Of a stretch of 64,000 bases of DNA, positions 41,545 through 56,500 are shown piece by piece. The number at the start of each line of letters is the position of its first letter. Positions within the stretch are counted from its first letter, which is position 1. Source of the DNA: Fragum whitleyi (lineage: Eukaryota; Mollusca; Bivalvia; Cardiida; Cardiidae); contig OX411557.1 in the NCBI GenBank assembly GCA_948146395.1, forward strand, positions 36,558,077 through 36,622,076, written 5' to 3'. The notes below the pieces were generated by a model. That model did not search any database. It saw only the letters and a list, made by a program, of their open reading frames with translations, and was not told the DNA's origin. Position numbers and translations under genes: made by a program.

Positions 41545-44500
41545 ACAAGGTCTTGGATTTTTTTTTCAATCAAACCCTCTCGGAATACCACAAGTTCAAG
41601 CGAAGGTCCGTGATCACGTCAAACAGAGCGCACGATTTTTAATCAAAACGTAAATTTTAAGGCAGAATTATTTAAAGTATAGTTGGTTGCGCATCGGGCG
41701 TTCAACGATACGTATTCAGCTTTAGGAATCCATACGTAATTGACATCGATATATTGTAGGGTTGGTCATTTATATATGAGCCTGTGCGTGACATTTCCAA
41801 CAATTTGACATGTGCATGAGTCGAAAATATTCAACAGCTTAGACAGATACATTAGAAGATTGCCTAACTATCAACAGATACTTTGAGAACATAGAGAACT
41901 TAGAGATTGCCTAACTATCAACAGATACTTTGAGAACATAGAGAACTTAGAGATTGCCTAACTATCAACAGATACTTTGAGAACTTATTTATCTACAAAA
42001 CGCAAAGTGAAGACTCTGGTCAGTTGTGAAGATGCACAGACCGACCGGAGTCTTTGCTTTGTGCACATTTGAAATTGTTGGAAATGTCACGCACTGGCTC
42101 ATATTATGATTTATAAAAATATTTCAATATTGTAAAGCTAATTCCCTTTTTATAATCCTTTTTTTTTTTCTTCAGATGAATTACAAGTTTGCTTAAGCTC
42201 ACCTGTGAACAAAGTGCTCGAGATAAGCTATTGTGATCGGTCAATGTCAAGCGTCAATATGTCCTTCTATTCTAATTACAAAAAAAAATATTTCACCCCA
42301 GCCACCAGGCAAGTTTCAAAGAAACTTCACATAAATGATTCTTTGGTCAAGTATTTCAAATTACTTCACATATTTGAAATGAAGAACTAGGGTGAAAGAA
42401 CTTAAAACAATCTTTGCCACAACTGGTCGGCCTAAAGTATTGGTTTGATATCATGTGACACTGAATGGCTGACCTCTACCAAGTTATAATTGTATCAATC
42501 AGCCCCATATTGTTTGATCTTGGGTTTTACATAGAGACAAGAAAAAAAGATAAAATAAAAATTATTATTCTAAACCAAGACATCTAAAGTCCAAATATTT
42601 GGTATGCGAAATCGCCTGATGGTCAAACAATTCAAGTTAATGCTTTCGCCTTAAAATTAGCTCTTGGTTGTTGGATTTCAGATATATTCGAAGTATAGCA
42701 TCTGAAAAATCTTCCTCTCCTTAAAAACGGCCCTATGCATCTGGTACTCAAATTTAACTTTGAAGGGAAGAAGTATGTATTACATGGATAGGACTTTTAC
42801 TGTCCGGTAATCAGGTTTTGTGCAGCCCAATCAGTTACAGTACTAAAGGGCGTAACTCCTATTACGTAATTTACGCAAGTGCGTAAAAGAAATAATCTAT
42901 TGTTGAAAAATTGATGAATGATCATAACATCGAATCTACAGCTTATTCAAGCTGTAGTTACGATGTTGTGATTATTCACCTACGCTTAAATCACAAAAAG
43001 AGAGAGGACGGAGGGCATTTGTCTTTTCTCACAGTCCACAAATCGCCTTTATCCTATATATTCTTCGGTGATCGTCATCTGACTGCGTAATAATTACATA
43101 ATCCTAGCTACGCCTATGGTACTAAATATATATATTTCAAATCTCCCAATATCCTTTGTACTGTATTTCAAATTTGACAGTACTTCGAATATAGATGGAC
43201 AGAACTTCAAATATAGATGGAGAAGGCAGACTCATAAGAGTTTATTGAAACAAAACATTGAAACTTATAGTTTACTTGGAAATTCGGTTGAAATTACTAA
43301 ATTGCATCTTTGATTCAAAATATTACTTTATACATTAACTGAAAGACAAAGCTTCAAAAGATATCTAAAAACTTCTGCTCTGGGAGTTGGGACAGGTTGC
43401 CCAAGCTTTTGTTACTTGTCTCCGAGGACACGTTACACTGGGGTAACCTGTCTCCCTATGTGAAATAATCCCATGATATATGACTCAATTTGCAATTTAT
43501 GACGTCAGCAAAATGCAATATGACGTCATTTTCACAACGAAAACATAAAAGCGCTATTAGTTCTTAGCTCAGTGCATAGTTATTCTTCTAACACCCATTA
43601 TTCAAAATTTAAATTCTTTAGAAGGATTGTCTACAACTTTCTCCTTTTTTCATTTCCCTTTTGTGTTGTTTTAAATTTCCTTATTGAGAAATAAGATGAA
43701 TTCACTTTAGAATGAGGATAGACAAAAAGGTTAAAATTTCAAGAGAGACTAATCAAAGTTAATTTGAGACACACATTCTTCCCAGTTTAATCGATTTGGA
43801 GGTCAAAGATACATTTAGACAAATTATCATCAGTATTCTTTGATAAAGCGCCGAAACTAATTGCAGTTAATCACATCGTGAAATAGACTCGCATCTCGAG
43901 CAAAACCATTCCAAATTACTAGCTCAGCGTTCCATATATTCATTCAAAACACTCTCTCATGTAATTTAAAGGTGCTCAAAATTCTTCGAAGATACTTCGA
44001 AATCATTTAAAAATGACTAAAATTTCAATCGAACCAGTCAAATAATTTCATGATTCGGAATAAACTGGTGTTAATTTTAAGTGAGTAATTTGTCCGTGAA
44101 GACGCGTTATCAGAAAAGTATGTAGCTTTTATATAAGGGAGGTAAAAATATAAGTAATTTGGACGAAATAATCGGGTTTTTACCTCGGTTTAAAATCATT
44201 AAAAACTTGCAAAAAACGCATTCAATTTTATCAAAAAAATATTTTACATCATTCCGCTTTTCAATTTCACGGTGTTCCTTACTGTACCTGCGTAAGGAAT
44301 GCGCGTTATGTTGGTAATATCATTTGAAAGTATAAAACGACATACCGGAATACGTATAACTACTGGAACTGGTCGTTCCTGTGTATGTGTAGTCAGTCCC
44401 TGTGTTTGTGTAGTCCGTTCCTGTATATGTGTAGTCCGTCCCTGTGTTTGTGTAGTCCGTTCCCGTGTATGTGTAACCAGTTCCTGTGTCCGTGTATGAA

Positions 44501-47500
44501 TATGTTGAACTTGTGGACGAATAGTATGTTGACGACATGCTAGAGGAACTCGCTGAAATAAGAAAGTTTTATTAGCCCTATTACAATATAAACAATAAAC
44601 GTAAATTGCTTTGACAGAAACATGCTCGAAACACAGGCACAATACATTGCGTAAGCCTCCATTCATTTCCCCTGGGACAATACGCTAGTAAAACATCCTT
44701 GTAATGAATGTTTATTCTAATTCTAATATTTCTTGATAACCTTAAAATTACGAAGGGATCATGACGAAAAGCTACTATTTCAAAAGATATTGAATCAAGT
44801 GTTTCTATTGCAAAAGATAATCTGGAAATTCCACAGGTTGAAATCTACTTCATATAGATCTAGTGATTATATAAGGCTGTATGATATTTGCTATAGGATT
44901 GGGATATGTGAAAAGACAAAAAGAAATACAGCAAAGACTTACGCGATATATCAGATAATCTAGATTTTGTGGACATGTTTAATAGTATATCAGTTAAGAT
45001 TCGGAAAAAACTCGTTTTGCATGATGAAAAAAGGCTAGTGAAAATATATGTCCGATGACCTAGCTATGACGTAGTTGCCTTGCCTGTTAAAAAAAGAAAG
45101 CTCCACTGGGCAATTTGAATAATAAATACGTTTAAATCACGGACACAGGGGTGTTTTGAGAGTCCCCGATTTAGATATAGAAATGACGTGAAGCGCAGAC
45201 TAAAATTATATCTATTTTCAACAAAAAAACTTGGGATCACCAATCAAAATGCTACATGAATTATTCATGAGAACGAAGAAACGATAACAAGTTGTTCCAG
45301 GGCCGATCAGTGTAGTTAACAGAATTGAGCGACTAGGTTACAGAGGATGAGATAGATATAGGTAGAAAGCATACAATGTATCAATATGCTGCGTTAGACT
45401 TCAGTCGATTTGCATGTATATAAATGTAGCTTATGATATAACGTAGCCCTTTCATGCGAACAAACATCTTGTAAAGAGATCGAAATTTGAAGACAGAATT
45501 TGAATACAGTCACTATAAAGGGGATTAAATAGTGAGTAGGAATCAACATTTATCATGCAATGAAGCCTGTATTGACCTGATATCGCCTATCTGATAACAT
45601 TACATGATACACATATCAGACACTCTATTTTTAGAAACAACTTGCATAAACTTTCACCTGAATTTCTTTGATTTTTGAGGGTTTATTATATTTATGCACA
45701 AGAAAAGGTTGCATGATAAATAGAATAACATGTAAGTGTCTTAAAACATCAATGTTATCTGGTCTCAGCAGTTAGAAATTTTCATGACTCGGCAAAGCCC
45801 ACCTCAAATAAATCACCAAATAATATTGATATTTTAAGACACTAACATGTTATTCTCTATTTAAGACTGACAGAATATTGCTACGGAAAATGTTTTTCTG
45901 GTACAGTTAAGAACATTTCGTAAATGACAAGGTGATTAAATTCCGAATTATCTTTTGTGTCTTTACCCTCAAAATAACCCAAAAATGAGGAATCTACTGT
46001 TGAAAGCAATTATTTCAATGTAATTATGCCCCCCCCCTCCAATTCAAAGAAGAGGGGCTATAATGCCTTTCGCTTGTCGGTTATTTATCAACCGATTTTC
46101 ACCTTTAAAGTGAAAACGTTGTGTAAGGATGCAGTAAAAGGGTATTAATTAGAGGCCACAGAGAGCCTTAATATCTCCAAAAAAATTAACAATATGTGTT
46201 TTTTGAATAACAATGACCCCGCCATTTTTAGAAACGGTAGTATAATTCAACCATAATCAATAACAAGCCTAAAACCAATTCTATAATCTACTGCACAGCA
46301 CAAATTCAATGTGAAGTTAAAGTTTCAATATATTTGACCTTCAAAAAAATGCCATTGACTTTGATCGATGCCCTTGAGGTAAAAACCAACAGAAATGTCT
46401 TATCACAAGCATTACGCATGTGAATATAAAGACTCGTCCACTAATCAATCTAAATTTATGGAAAATGTTAACATTTTTTTCATCTTGCAATCGCACAGTC
46501 TTCACTTCGGACTTTAAAGATAAGTAGCGTCTCAAAGTATCTTCAAACAGACAGGCATTCTTCCAATTGCATTATATGGCTCTCCAGGTTGCCCAAATAA
46601 CATGAAAAATGACAATCTTTATATCACTTAAATAATTATAATTCTTATTAAACTATTTTTTAGATAAATCGCACCAGACATTTTCGGTTTTAATTGATCT
46701 AAGAGACTACAAGTGAAAATGCCAAATATGGTAGACAATATTCATAGAAAAATATAGAATACCTTGAACTTACTTTCCAAACAATAACTTATTGTCGAAA
46801 CACCAAAATGAAGGGGTTAATTGGTCTCTTTGTTAGAAAAGTACAGATATGTAAGAAATGAAAAGAAATGTAAGGGGAGCATTCAGGTAGTAATTTATAT
46901 TTTCTAAAATATATTTATCTCCCCTTTAGCCATTGTTCTAGATCATGTACCTATTTAGATATTCTTACATGTGTGTACATCAACATTATGTCCATTTCTT
47001 TGCACTTTACTTTTGAAACGTGATATGGTAGTACTTTCACTGAAGAAAGCTCACATTGACTGAAAACAATATTTTGAAGTGTCTAGACATATTGTGTGAT
47101 CATTTACGGAGTCTCGCCCATTCAACCATAATCACTCTGAACCCACATACACTTTACTTATCTTATTACCCAAAGTAAGCTGCTTTCAATTAGTAGACCG
47201 TCCATAACACATTTTCAGAAAGGAATTAAGAACAGGTCACACAAGGAACATTTATACAACGGTTCATTGAAATCAGCCGAATCGTTTGGGAGGAGAAGAT
47301 TGTTTTAGTTTTCGAAATGAAAATTGGCCATACCATGTCACGCCTATATCACAACTAAACGGCTATCCACCGGATGTGCGTTTGATAGAATTTAGATGTT
47401 TAAGAATGTTCGGATTTCTAGATGGGATATCTCGCACAACACTGCTGAAATTCTACGATGTATATTACGATTACAAACTACGATGTCTATTACGATAATA

Positions 47501-50500
47501 AACCTTAATGCTTACGAGGACGCCTCAGGGCCCGAGGTAATAAAACATTTTTTCATGCTCAAATTGTCCCAAATTTAGAATTCAAATAAACGGGTTAACA
47601 TATAAGATAATATTGATATTATATTTTTGTTCATATATTTTTGTATTAGTATTACATAGGAATAGCGCCTTTAATCTCAAGAAGAAATGTTAGAGAATTT
47701 TGAGTTGATTATGAGAAAAGTTTTATAACCTCGGGATCAGATGCTGGACTGCTTAATGATACTTACAACTCATGAAGTCGATATAATACGTGCCTGAAAC
47801 AGACAGAAACTCAAGATTTCATTTAGAGTAAATAACATTGTGAAATTGACACTCATTCCGATCAAAAACATTCTGAATCATTCACTTACATGTAGCGCTC
47901 CGTGCATTCATTCAAACATTCACTCAAATCGATCTAAAACGCTCAGAAATCATTAGAAAACATTTGGAAATCGTCCAAGTAGATGAACATCAAACTCATA
48001 AATCAATTTTTTCTAAAAATTTAATTGGATGGTGTGGATTTTACCATAGGGAATAACCCCCCACCATCATATGGACCAATAATATAAAATTTGTTTATAT
48101 CATTAGTCTATATGGGGGTGGGGGTTATTTCGGACGCCTATGGATTTTACAGCACCTAATTTGGCCGTGAAAACTCAGAACAGAAAATTCTGTATATTTT
48201 ATTAAAGGGGGGGTATAGAAATCGATAATTGCGTCCGTTTTTTTTAAATCAACGATACTCTTTTATTGACCTTTAATTTCACACTTATCTACCACATCGC
48301 ACTCATTCAATAACATTTCAAATTCATTCCAAATTCATTCACACTGTCAATTTCATAATGTTCTTAACTATACCATTATTTTCCTAGCGAACAGCAAACA
48401 GAGATATTTCATGTCTTCAGATTATGTAACAATGACGTCATGTAAATGAAGGTTTCTATGGTTTTGATATAAAAAATAAGTAATTAAAGCCGAGAATATT
48501 TTAAATGTTAGAAAAATGGAACTGCCACTCTATTTTCTTTGATAATTCTGCTCCATAACTATTTTAGAATAGAACAATTATAAAGTATTTACACTTCAAT
48601 TTTAGACTCAGTCAAATAGGATGGTGCACACGTAACGGTTCCGCAATATTTCGGAACACTTGAGCGTTCACAGCGTTAACCGAGGTTTCTTATTAAATCA
48701 TTAGGAAACATGGGCCAACACTGTGAAAGAACATGACTTCAAAACATTGCGGAACTACTACGGGTTCACTCCCTTAAGATTGGATCGCCAAACGAATATT
48801 TCGCGAAATATCTGTCATATTATATGTACATTTAGAAACATCATGTTATCGACAAGGTGGATGATGTTGGAATAAAATTGATTAAGTGGGGTGAGTAAAT
48901 TTTGAATGAAATTGGGATATCTCTTTGTTTTTCAATAAATTTCTATAAATATATGTCTATGAATTCAGGAACAGACCAGACGCCTCAAAATTTAAAGAAA
49001 GAAGTCAGTGAAATCATGGACACTTTTGAGAGTTTCAATGTAGGCCTTAATTTTTCCTAAAGTAAATTTTCAAAAAGCATTTCTTTTTCTTTTTTCACTA
49101 ATAACTTTCGTTTTACAAGTTTTCTGTGGAATAAAAAAATGCGAAAAAGAAAGACAAATGGGAGCCTACGAGATAGTTGGATGACCGTTTGATGACAATG
49201 AACCAATCATCATCAGAATCAGCACTTCTAAATATCCTGCGAATGATTGGTCAAATTTTCGCGTGCTCACGTCTTAAGTTTTATTTAATTGCATTGTCTT
49301 TCCTTGATAAAAAATAAAACGCGAAAACGAAAAATATGTATGTAGTTTGTTTTTTGCTTTAAAAAATATGAATGTCACCTCTATGCCACATGAGTACGAA
49401 TGTACTGCCTTCATTAACTGTTTGTTACAAAGTCCTTACCGCAGTCAATATTGCTGATAAAATAGTCCGTTGTTGGATCCGTAATGTTGATGTTAATACC
49501 GACCAAGATAGCAGAAACGTTGCCGCCCACAGATGTCAATTCCGCAAGGCAGGTACTGGCCGCGGTTACATCGTAATTAGAAATCTGTAAGGTTATACAA
49601 TCTAGCAAATCGTACACATACCTGTGAAACAAAACAAAGTAAATAAATTATTGGTAATCAAGTTGAAAATTCAAGCTAATTGTGTAAGGGCGATTTCGAA
49701 GATTATCATTATAATTTAATCATAATAATGATTTTCTCCATCGCCATCACATTACCAGCTAAATCTTTAACCTCATTAACATGAGTGACAATAATATGGA
49801 ATCATTCCAAAATATCGCCTATACGACCAGTGTTAATGTCAATTCCAACCATCAAGGAATGTAAATTGCCAAATTCCTTTGTGATCTTGTATGCGAAAAT
49901 GTTACAGTTCCATTGAAAGCTATTTGCGAACTAAAAGTGGAGTGCTTGTACATTTATCCTTTTTGTTGGAGCTCTTTTGGACCTCTTCTTACATTTCCAC
50001 GTTGTACAAAATGTACGGCTTCGGGACGTTATAAAATATGTGTTAATACAATTGTAGAACTCACGCTTTTCAAAGGTTTCAGTGTAATGCGGGTTAATTA
50101 TAAGGCATTCGAGCCCGTTTAAGCCCGGTTTTTAATCTCAAATATCTTCGACATTTGCTCACTAAATGAGTGCACCTCAAAGCTTCAGAAGGCTCGCGCT
50201 TCCAACTCGGGCTTTCAACCATGTTTGCCCCCCCTTCTAAGCAGCAGATCTTAAATCTCTGTAAATGTTTGAGATAATTTACCCTTTATGAAAAAATATG
50301 AAATCGGCTCGATGTTACGACGTCATCAGTGACGAAATGTCAACGTCATTATATTTGGCTAGTAATGTAAAAGGAAAACAACCATAATACGAGTATACGC
50401 GAACAATGCCGATTTCAAGTTCACATAAGGCGTGGGTGTCATATCTCGTTTTGATTATTTATGATATAATGAAGGCGTCACAAGACTAGTATGATAAGTA

Positions 50501-53500
50501 GACTCGTATAATAGGCTCCATTTAATGCATTTTCGCTATCGTGGCGTCATGACAACAGTATTGCCTTTATACCGCTGTGGTGTGTATACGTATCCATGGC
50601 TGTCTGTATTTTTTTCACCAATAAAAAAACAACATTTCATTGAAGCCACCATCTGCACACTCCACTTTGGCATAGTTTTTATCAATCGTCTATTTATGGA
50701 AGAAAAATGACGCTTGTCACATTGATCTTTGTCAATGTCTGATTAATAGAGAATAGCATTTAAGTCTCTTAAAATAACAATGTTATCTGGTCGAGGTTGG
50801 GAGAACTTTTCATGTCGAGGCTTTGCGAGTCATGACAATTTCTCGCGCCGAGACAAGATAATATAGATATTTTAAGACCCTTACATGTTATTCTACTTAT
50901 CATGCACTCATTTGAGCGCTTGATTATAATAAACCCTTAAAATAAAAGAAATTCAGGTGAAAGTTTGTGCAAATTATTTCTAAAAAAAGACTGTCTTATA
51001 TAATGTTATATTATCAGACAGTTGATATCAGGTCAATTACGGCTTCATTGCATGATAAGCTGGCCTACCCGAGGATCGGGCTCATGACTTCTGAATTGAG
51101 GGTCGCATACGTTACCCATTCATTTAATTTGTTACGAGACTTGGTGCAGATTCTGATCCCTACAAAACTTCAAGGAAAGCTGAACAGATACCACGATCAA
51201 ATCCATTCTAAATCTGTCACTCGGCGCTGCATTCATTTATTCCAAAACACTCTCTCAAACCATTCAAAACACTCCAAAATCTCCAGAAATTATCAACGAC
51301 TTCATTCAAATCTCTCGAAAAAATCCATGATTTCACTAAGACAGAGGAATATATTTATAGAACATTGACGTATATTTTATGAAAGGGATTTAATAAATAC
51401 CGTCAATTTCGTCGAAACAGGACGAAATTGGCGTTATTGTATTATCTCCCTTTTATTTCATTCCAAGGTTGCTTATCCAACTCATTCAATTTCACTTCAA
51501 ACTCATTCCTAAAAAATCGTCTTGTTAATTAAACAAAATCCTTAACTAAGAACATACTCACTGGCATAAAACTTGCTCTGATGTAGGAGTCGATATCAAT
51601 AGGCCACTCAAACTATAAAGTTGAGTGGTACAGCTGCCAGCGTACATTATCAAAGCGTTACCAATGTCGGTACACTGACTTGTGCCTGAAAATAAATCAT
51701 GAAATAGCGCACTCAAGAAGCAAGGGCGTATCTTCCCTTGCGTTCATTAGGAAAGTGCGTAATGCAAATGAATCCTCTTTCGAAACAAACAGAAAAAAAC
51801 GTTATTGAGTGATCATAACATCATATCTACAGCTTATTCGAGCTGTTGTTTCGATATTTGAAAATACACCAAGCTTCAAATCATTAACAAGGGAAAGTGG
51901 GTGGAGGGCATTTATATTTTATCATAGTCCACATACATGTATCGCCTTAATACTATATATTCTTTGGTGGTCGCTCTCTGAGTGCGAAATCATCTAAAAA
52001 TGAATTAAATTTCAATCGAACCAGCCAAACAACTGCATGATTCGGAATAAACTGGTGTTAATTTTAAGTGAGTAATTTGTCCGTGAATACGCACTATCAG
52101 AAAAGTATGTAGCTTTTATTTGAGAGAGGTAAAAATATAAGTAATTTGGACGAAATAATCGGTTTTTACCTCGATTGAAGATCATTAAAATCTTGCTAAA
52201 AAACTCATTCAATTTTATCAAAAAAAATCAAATAATTCCGCTTTTCAATTTCACGGTGTTCCTAACTGTACCTGCGTAATGGGGCTGTCACACCACAGCG
52301 TATGTCACAGCGTATGGCGAACGTATGCTCATACGCTCACAACCGCTGGTGTACGCTAGGGGTTCGTTACTCATAAGTCGTGTACGTTACAAGTACGCTG
52401 GTATACGTTGGTATACGTTCTTATACGCAGAGGCAAAAAAAAAAAGTTCAGCGTATGCCAGCGTATAGAATATACGCTATTCGTACGGTATGCATACGGT
52501 CTATACGCTAGAGGTACGCTACTAATACGGTATGCATAAGGTCAATACGCTACACGAACGCTACTCATAGGTCAAGTACGCTTGTCATACGCTGACAGAA
52601 AATTAAAATTCCATCAGACATAATATATATATTTGGAACTTTTAGGACTTAATTTCGCTAATTTGACCAACCAATGGTATGATCACAGCTCTATTGAAAT
52701 TAGTAGTCACAAAAGCGAATCGGCTTTAAACATTTACTTTATATAAATAAGTCAGTTGTAGATCTAGCTCAACACAGAGAAGATGGATGCAGCTCTTCTA
52801 AGTCACCATTTAACCTTGTATTATATTGAAAAAAGAAGACATGGGAGACGAAGGTAGAGGAAAACAACAAGGTTAAATCATTGGATTGGGGGACGGTAGC
52901 ATTTCGGCCTTTCTGACCAGCTCTTGGTTGAGTTAAGAAATGAGGATCAAGCATCTGGTCCTCTTCTTCCGTTGAGAGGCTACACGACCTCTTTTTGGCC
53001 CCTTTCTTCCTTTCCAGCGTAGTGGAGCTGGAAGAATCGTCTTCCGAGGTCGGGGAGTATCTAGTGACTGATCTTCATCGACTGGCGAGTGAGATCTAGA
53101 TCTGTACTGAACAGCATTTTCGTCTTCTTTCTTTAGTTGAGTATCATAACTGTTTTCTTTAGCCGATGAAGAAACACTTCTTTTACCTTCCCTTTCCCAC
53201 GTTTTCCCGGTATCCTTACTGCTGAGTGTCTACTTCCAGACTGAAGGAACTGCCTCATAATTGATGATAACCGCTGTATACGTTGGTCATACGCTTACAT
53301 ACGTTAGCAATACGTTACTCGCTCGCTGGCATACGCTACTCATACGGTGTTGTACGTTACAAATACGCTTGTAAACGCACATGTGCGTTTTGCATACGCT
53401 GATAATACGCTGGCCATACGGTACCTTAACGCTGCTCATACGCTGGCCATACGTTTAAAATGATTTCTTGTCGATGGCGGGGGTTTACGCCGAAGAGTTG

Positions 53501-56500
53501 TGCGTATGAACAAGATTTTGTCTTTATTCTATACGCTAGGCATACGTTACCCTCATACGCTGTGGTGTGACACCCCCTTAAGGAATGCGCGTTATGTTGG
53601 TAATATCATTTGAAAGTATAAAACGACATACCGGAATACGTATAACTACTGGAACTGGTCGTTCCTGTGTATGTGTAGTCAGTCCCTGTGTTTGTGTAGT
53701 CCGTGCCTGTATATGTGTAGTCCGTCCCTGTGTTTGTGTAGTCCGTTCCCGTGTATGTGTAACCAGTTCCTGTGTCCGTGTATGAATATGTTGAACTTGT
53801 GGACGAATAATATGTTGACGACATGCTAGAGGAACTCGCTGAAATAAGACAGAAGTTTTATTAGCCCTATTTAAAATATAAACAATAAACGTAAATTGCT
53901 TTGACAGAAACATGCTCGAAACCCAGGCATAATGCATTGCGTAAGTCTCCATTCATTTCCCCTGGGACAATACGCTAGTAAAACATCATTTTGGTGAATG
54001 TTTTTACTAATTGTAATATACCTTGATAACCTTAAAATTTCAAAGTGATCATGACGAAATGCTTCTATTTCAAAAAGAAATTGAATCAAGTGTTTCTATT
54101 GCAAAAGATAATCTGGAAATTCCAGAGGTTGAAAGCTACTTCATACCTAGTACTTATATAAGGCTGTAGAATATTTGCTAAAGGATTTGGATATTTGAAA
54201 AAAATAAAAAGAAATACAGCGAAGACTTGCGCGATATATCAGATAATCTAGATTTTGTGGACATGTTTAATAATATAGCAGTTAAGATTCGGAAAAACTC
54301 GTTATGCATGATGAAAGAGGACTAGTGAAAATGTATGTCCGATGACGTAGCTATGACGTAGTTGTCTGGTCTGAAAGCTCCACTGGGCAATTTGAATTAT
54401 AAATACGTTTAAATCACGGACACAGGGGTGTTTTGAGAGTCCCTGGTTTAGGTATAAAAATGACTTGCAGCGCAGACTAAAATTATATCTTTTTTTAAAC
54501 AAAAAACTTTGGATCACCAATCAAAATGCTTCATGAATTATTCATGAGAACGAAGAAACGTTGACAAGTTTTTCCAGGGCCGATCAGTGTAGTTTTCAGA
54601 ATTGAGCGCCTAGGTTACAGAGGATGAGATAGATATAGGTAGAAAGCATATCAATATACTGCGTTAGACTTCAGTCGATTTGCATGTATATAAATGTAGC
54701 TTATAATATAATGTAGCACTTTCATGCGAACAAACATCTTGTAAAGAGATCGAAATTTAAAGACAGAATTTAAATAAGGTCTCACTATAAAGGGGATTAA
54801 ATAGTGAGTAGGAATCAACATTTATCATGCAATGAAGCCTGTATTGACCTGATATCGCCTATCTGATAACATTACATGATACATGTATCAGACACTCTAT
54901 TTTTAGAAATAATTTGCATAAACTTTCCCCTGAATTTCTTTGATTTTTGAGGGTTTATTATAATTATGCACAAGAAAAGGTTGCATGATAAATAGAATAA
55001 CATGTAAGTGTCTTAAAACATCAATGTTTTTCTGGTCTCAGCAGTGAGAAATTTTCATGACTCGGCAAAGCCTCATCATGATAAATTCTCCCAACCTCGA
55101 CCAAATAATATTGATATTTTAAGACACTAACATGTTATTCTCTATTTAAGACTGACAGAATACCGCTACGGAAAATGTTTTTCCTGTCACAGTTATCTTT
55201 TGTGTCTTCCCCCTCAAAATAACCCAAAAATGAGGCATCTACTATTAACAGCAACTATGCCAATGTAATTATGCCCCCCCCCCCCTTCAAAGAAGAGGGG
55301 CTGTATTACTTTGCACTTGTCGGTCGATCCGTACGTAGACCATTTTTGAGAATATTCCAAAAAGTATGCAATCTAGAATCATGAAACTTGCATTAGAGTT
55401 GAACCTTTAATTATTGAAACAGTCACCTATACGAGACTTTCATCAACCGATTTTCACCTTTGATCGATGCCCTTGAGGTAAGAACCAACAGAAATGTCTT
55501 ATCACAAGCATTACGCATGTGAAATATAAAGACTCGTCCACTAAATAATCCAAATTTATGGAAAATGTTAACATTTTTTCATAGACTCTTGCAAGCCTGT
55601 GCCTTCGCACGCTCTGGCGACTTCGGACTTTAAAGATAAATAACGTCTCAATGTATCTTTAAACAGACAGGCATTCTTCCAATTGCATTATATGGCTCTC
55701 CAGGTTGCTCAAATAACATGAAAAATGACAATCTTTATATCACTTCAACAACTATTATCCTTATTAAACTATTTTTAGATAAATCGCGTTGTATAAATAA
55801 CCAGGCATTTTCGGTTTCAATTGATCTAAGAGACTACAAGTGAAAAATGCCAAATATGGTAGACAACATTCATAGAAAATTATAGAATACTTTGAACTTA
55901 CTTTCCAAACAATAACTTATTGTCAAAACACCAAAACGAAAGGGTTTATTGGTCTCTTTGTTAGAAAAGTACAGATATGTAAGTAATGTACAAAAATATA
56001 AGGGGAGCATTCAGGTAATGATTTATATTTTCTAAAATGTATTTATCTCCCCTTTAGCCATTGTTCTAGATCATGTACCTATTTAGATATTCCTACATGT
56101 GTGTACTTTACATTATAACCATTTCTTTGCACTGTACTTTTGAAACGTGATATGGTAGTACTTTCACTGAAGAAAGCTCAAATTGACTGAAAACAATATT
56201 TTGAAGTGTCTAGACATATTTTGTGATCATTTACGGAGTCTCGCCCATTCAACCATAATCACTCTGAACCCACATACACTTTACCTTTATTATTTCCAAA
56301 GTAAACTGCTTTCAATAAATAGACCATCCATAACACATTTTTAGAAAGGAATTTAGAACAGGTCACCCAAGGAACATTTACACAAGGGTTCATTGAAACC
56401 AGTCGAATCTTTTGGGAGCAGAAGATTGTTTAAGTTTTCGAAATGAAAATTGGCCATACCCTGTCACGCCCATATCACAACTAAAACGGCTATCGACCAG

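Larger units (their letters stand above)
43990..51980. repeat. Tandem segmental duplication, copy A (about 7.99 kb)
   Basis: Colinear with copy B. The offset is 7987 at 44021/52008, 9286 after copy B's 1302-bp insertion (44295/53581), and 9192-9213 further on owing to small indels. Holds exons 5-8 on the minus strand. Confidence 0.9.

Noticed and set aside
41857..41997. CRISPR-like regularly spaced repeats
   Set aside because: The 47-bp units are directly abutting with no unique spacers, and the context is animal DNA.
44299..44499. Plus-strand ORF with repeated Cys-Val motifs (also 53585-53785)
   Set aside because: It is the antisense shadow of the YTGTD heptad exons; the minus reading has correct splice sites and frame with its neighbours.
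44940..44965. Possible exon beside acttac at 44939-44944
   Set aside because: The only acceptor gives 17 nt, which breaks frame, and copy B has lost the donor (acttgc).
50967..51368. 133-codon plus ORF, with a shorter relative at 60170-60415
   Set aside because: It spans repeat families B and A; the copy B equivalent is broken by a frameshift, so it is not conserved as protein.
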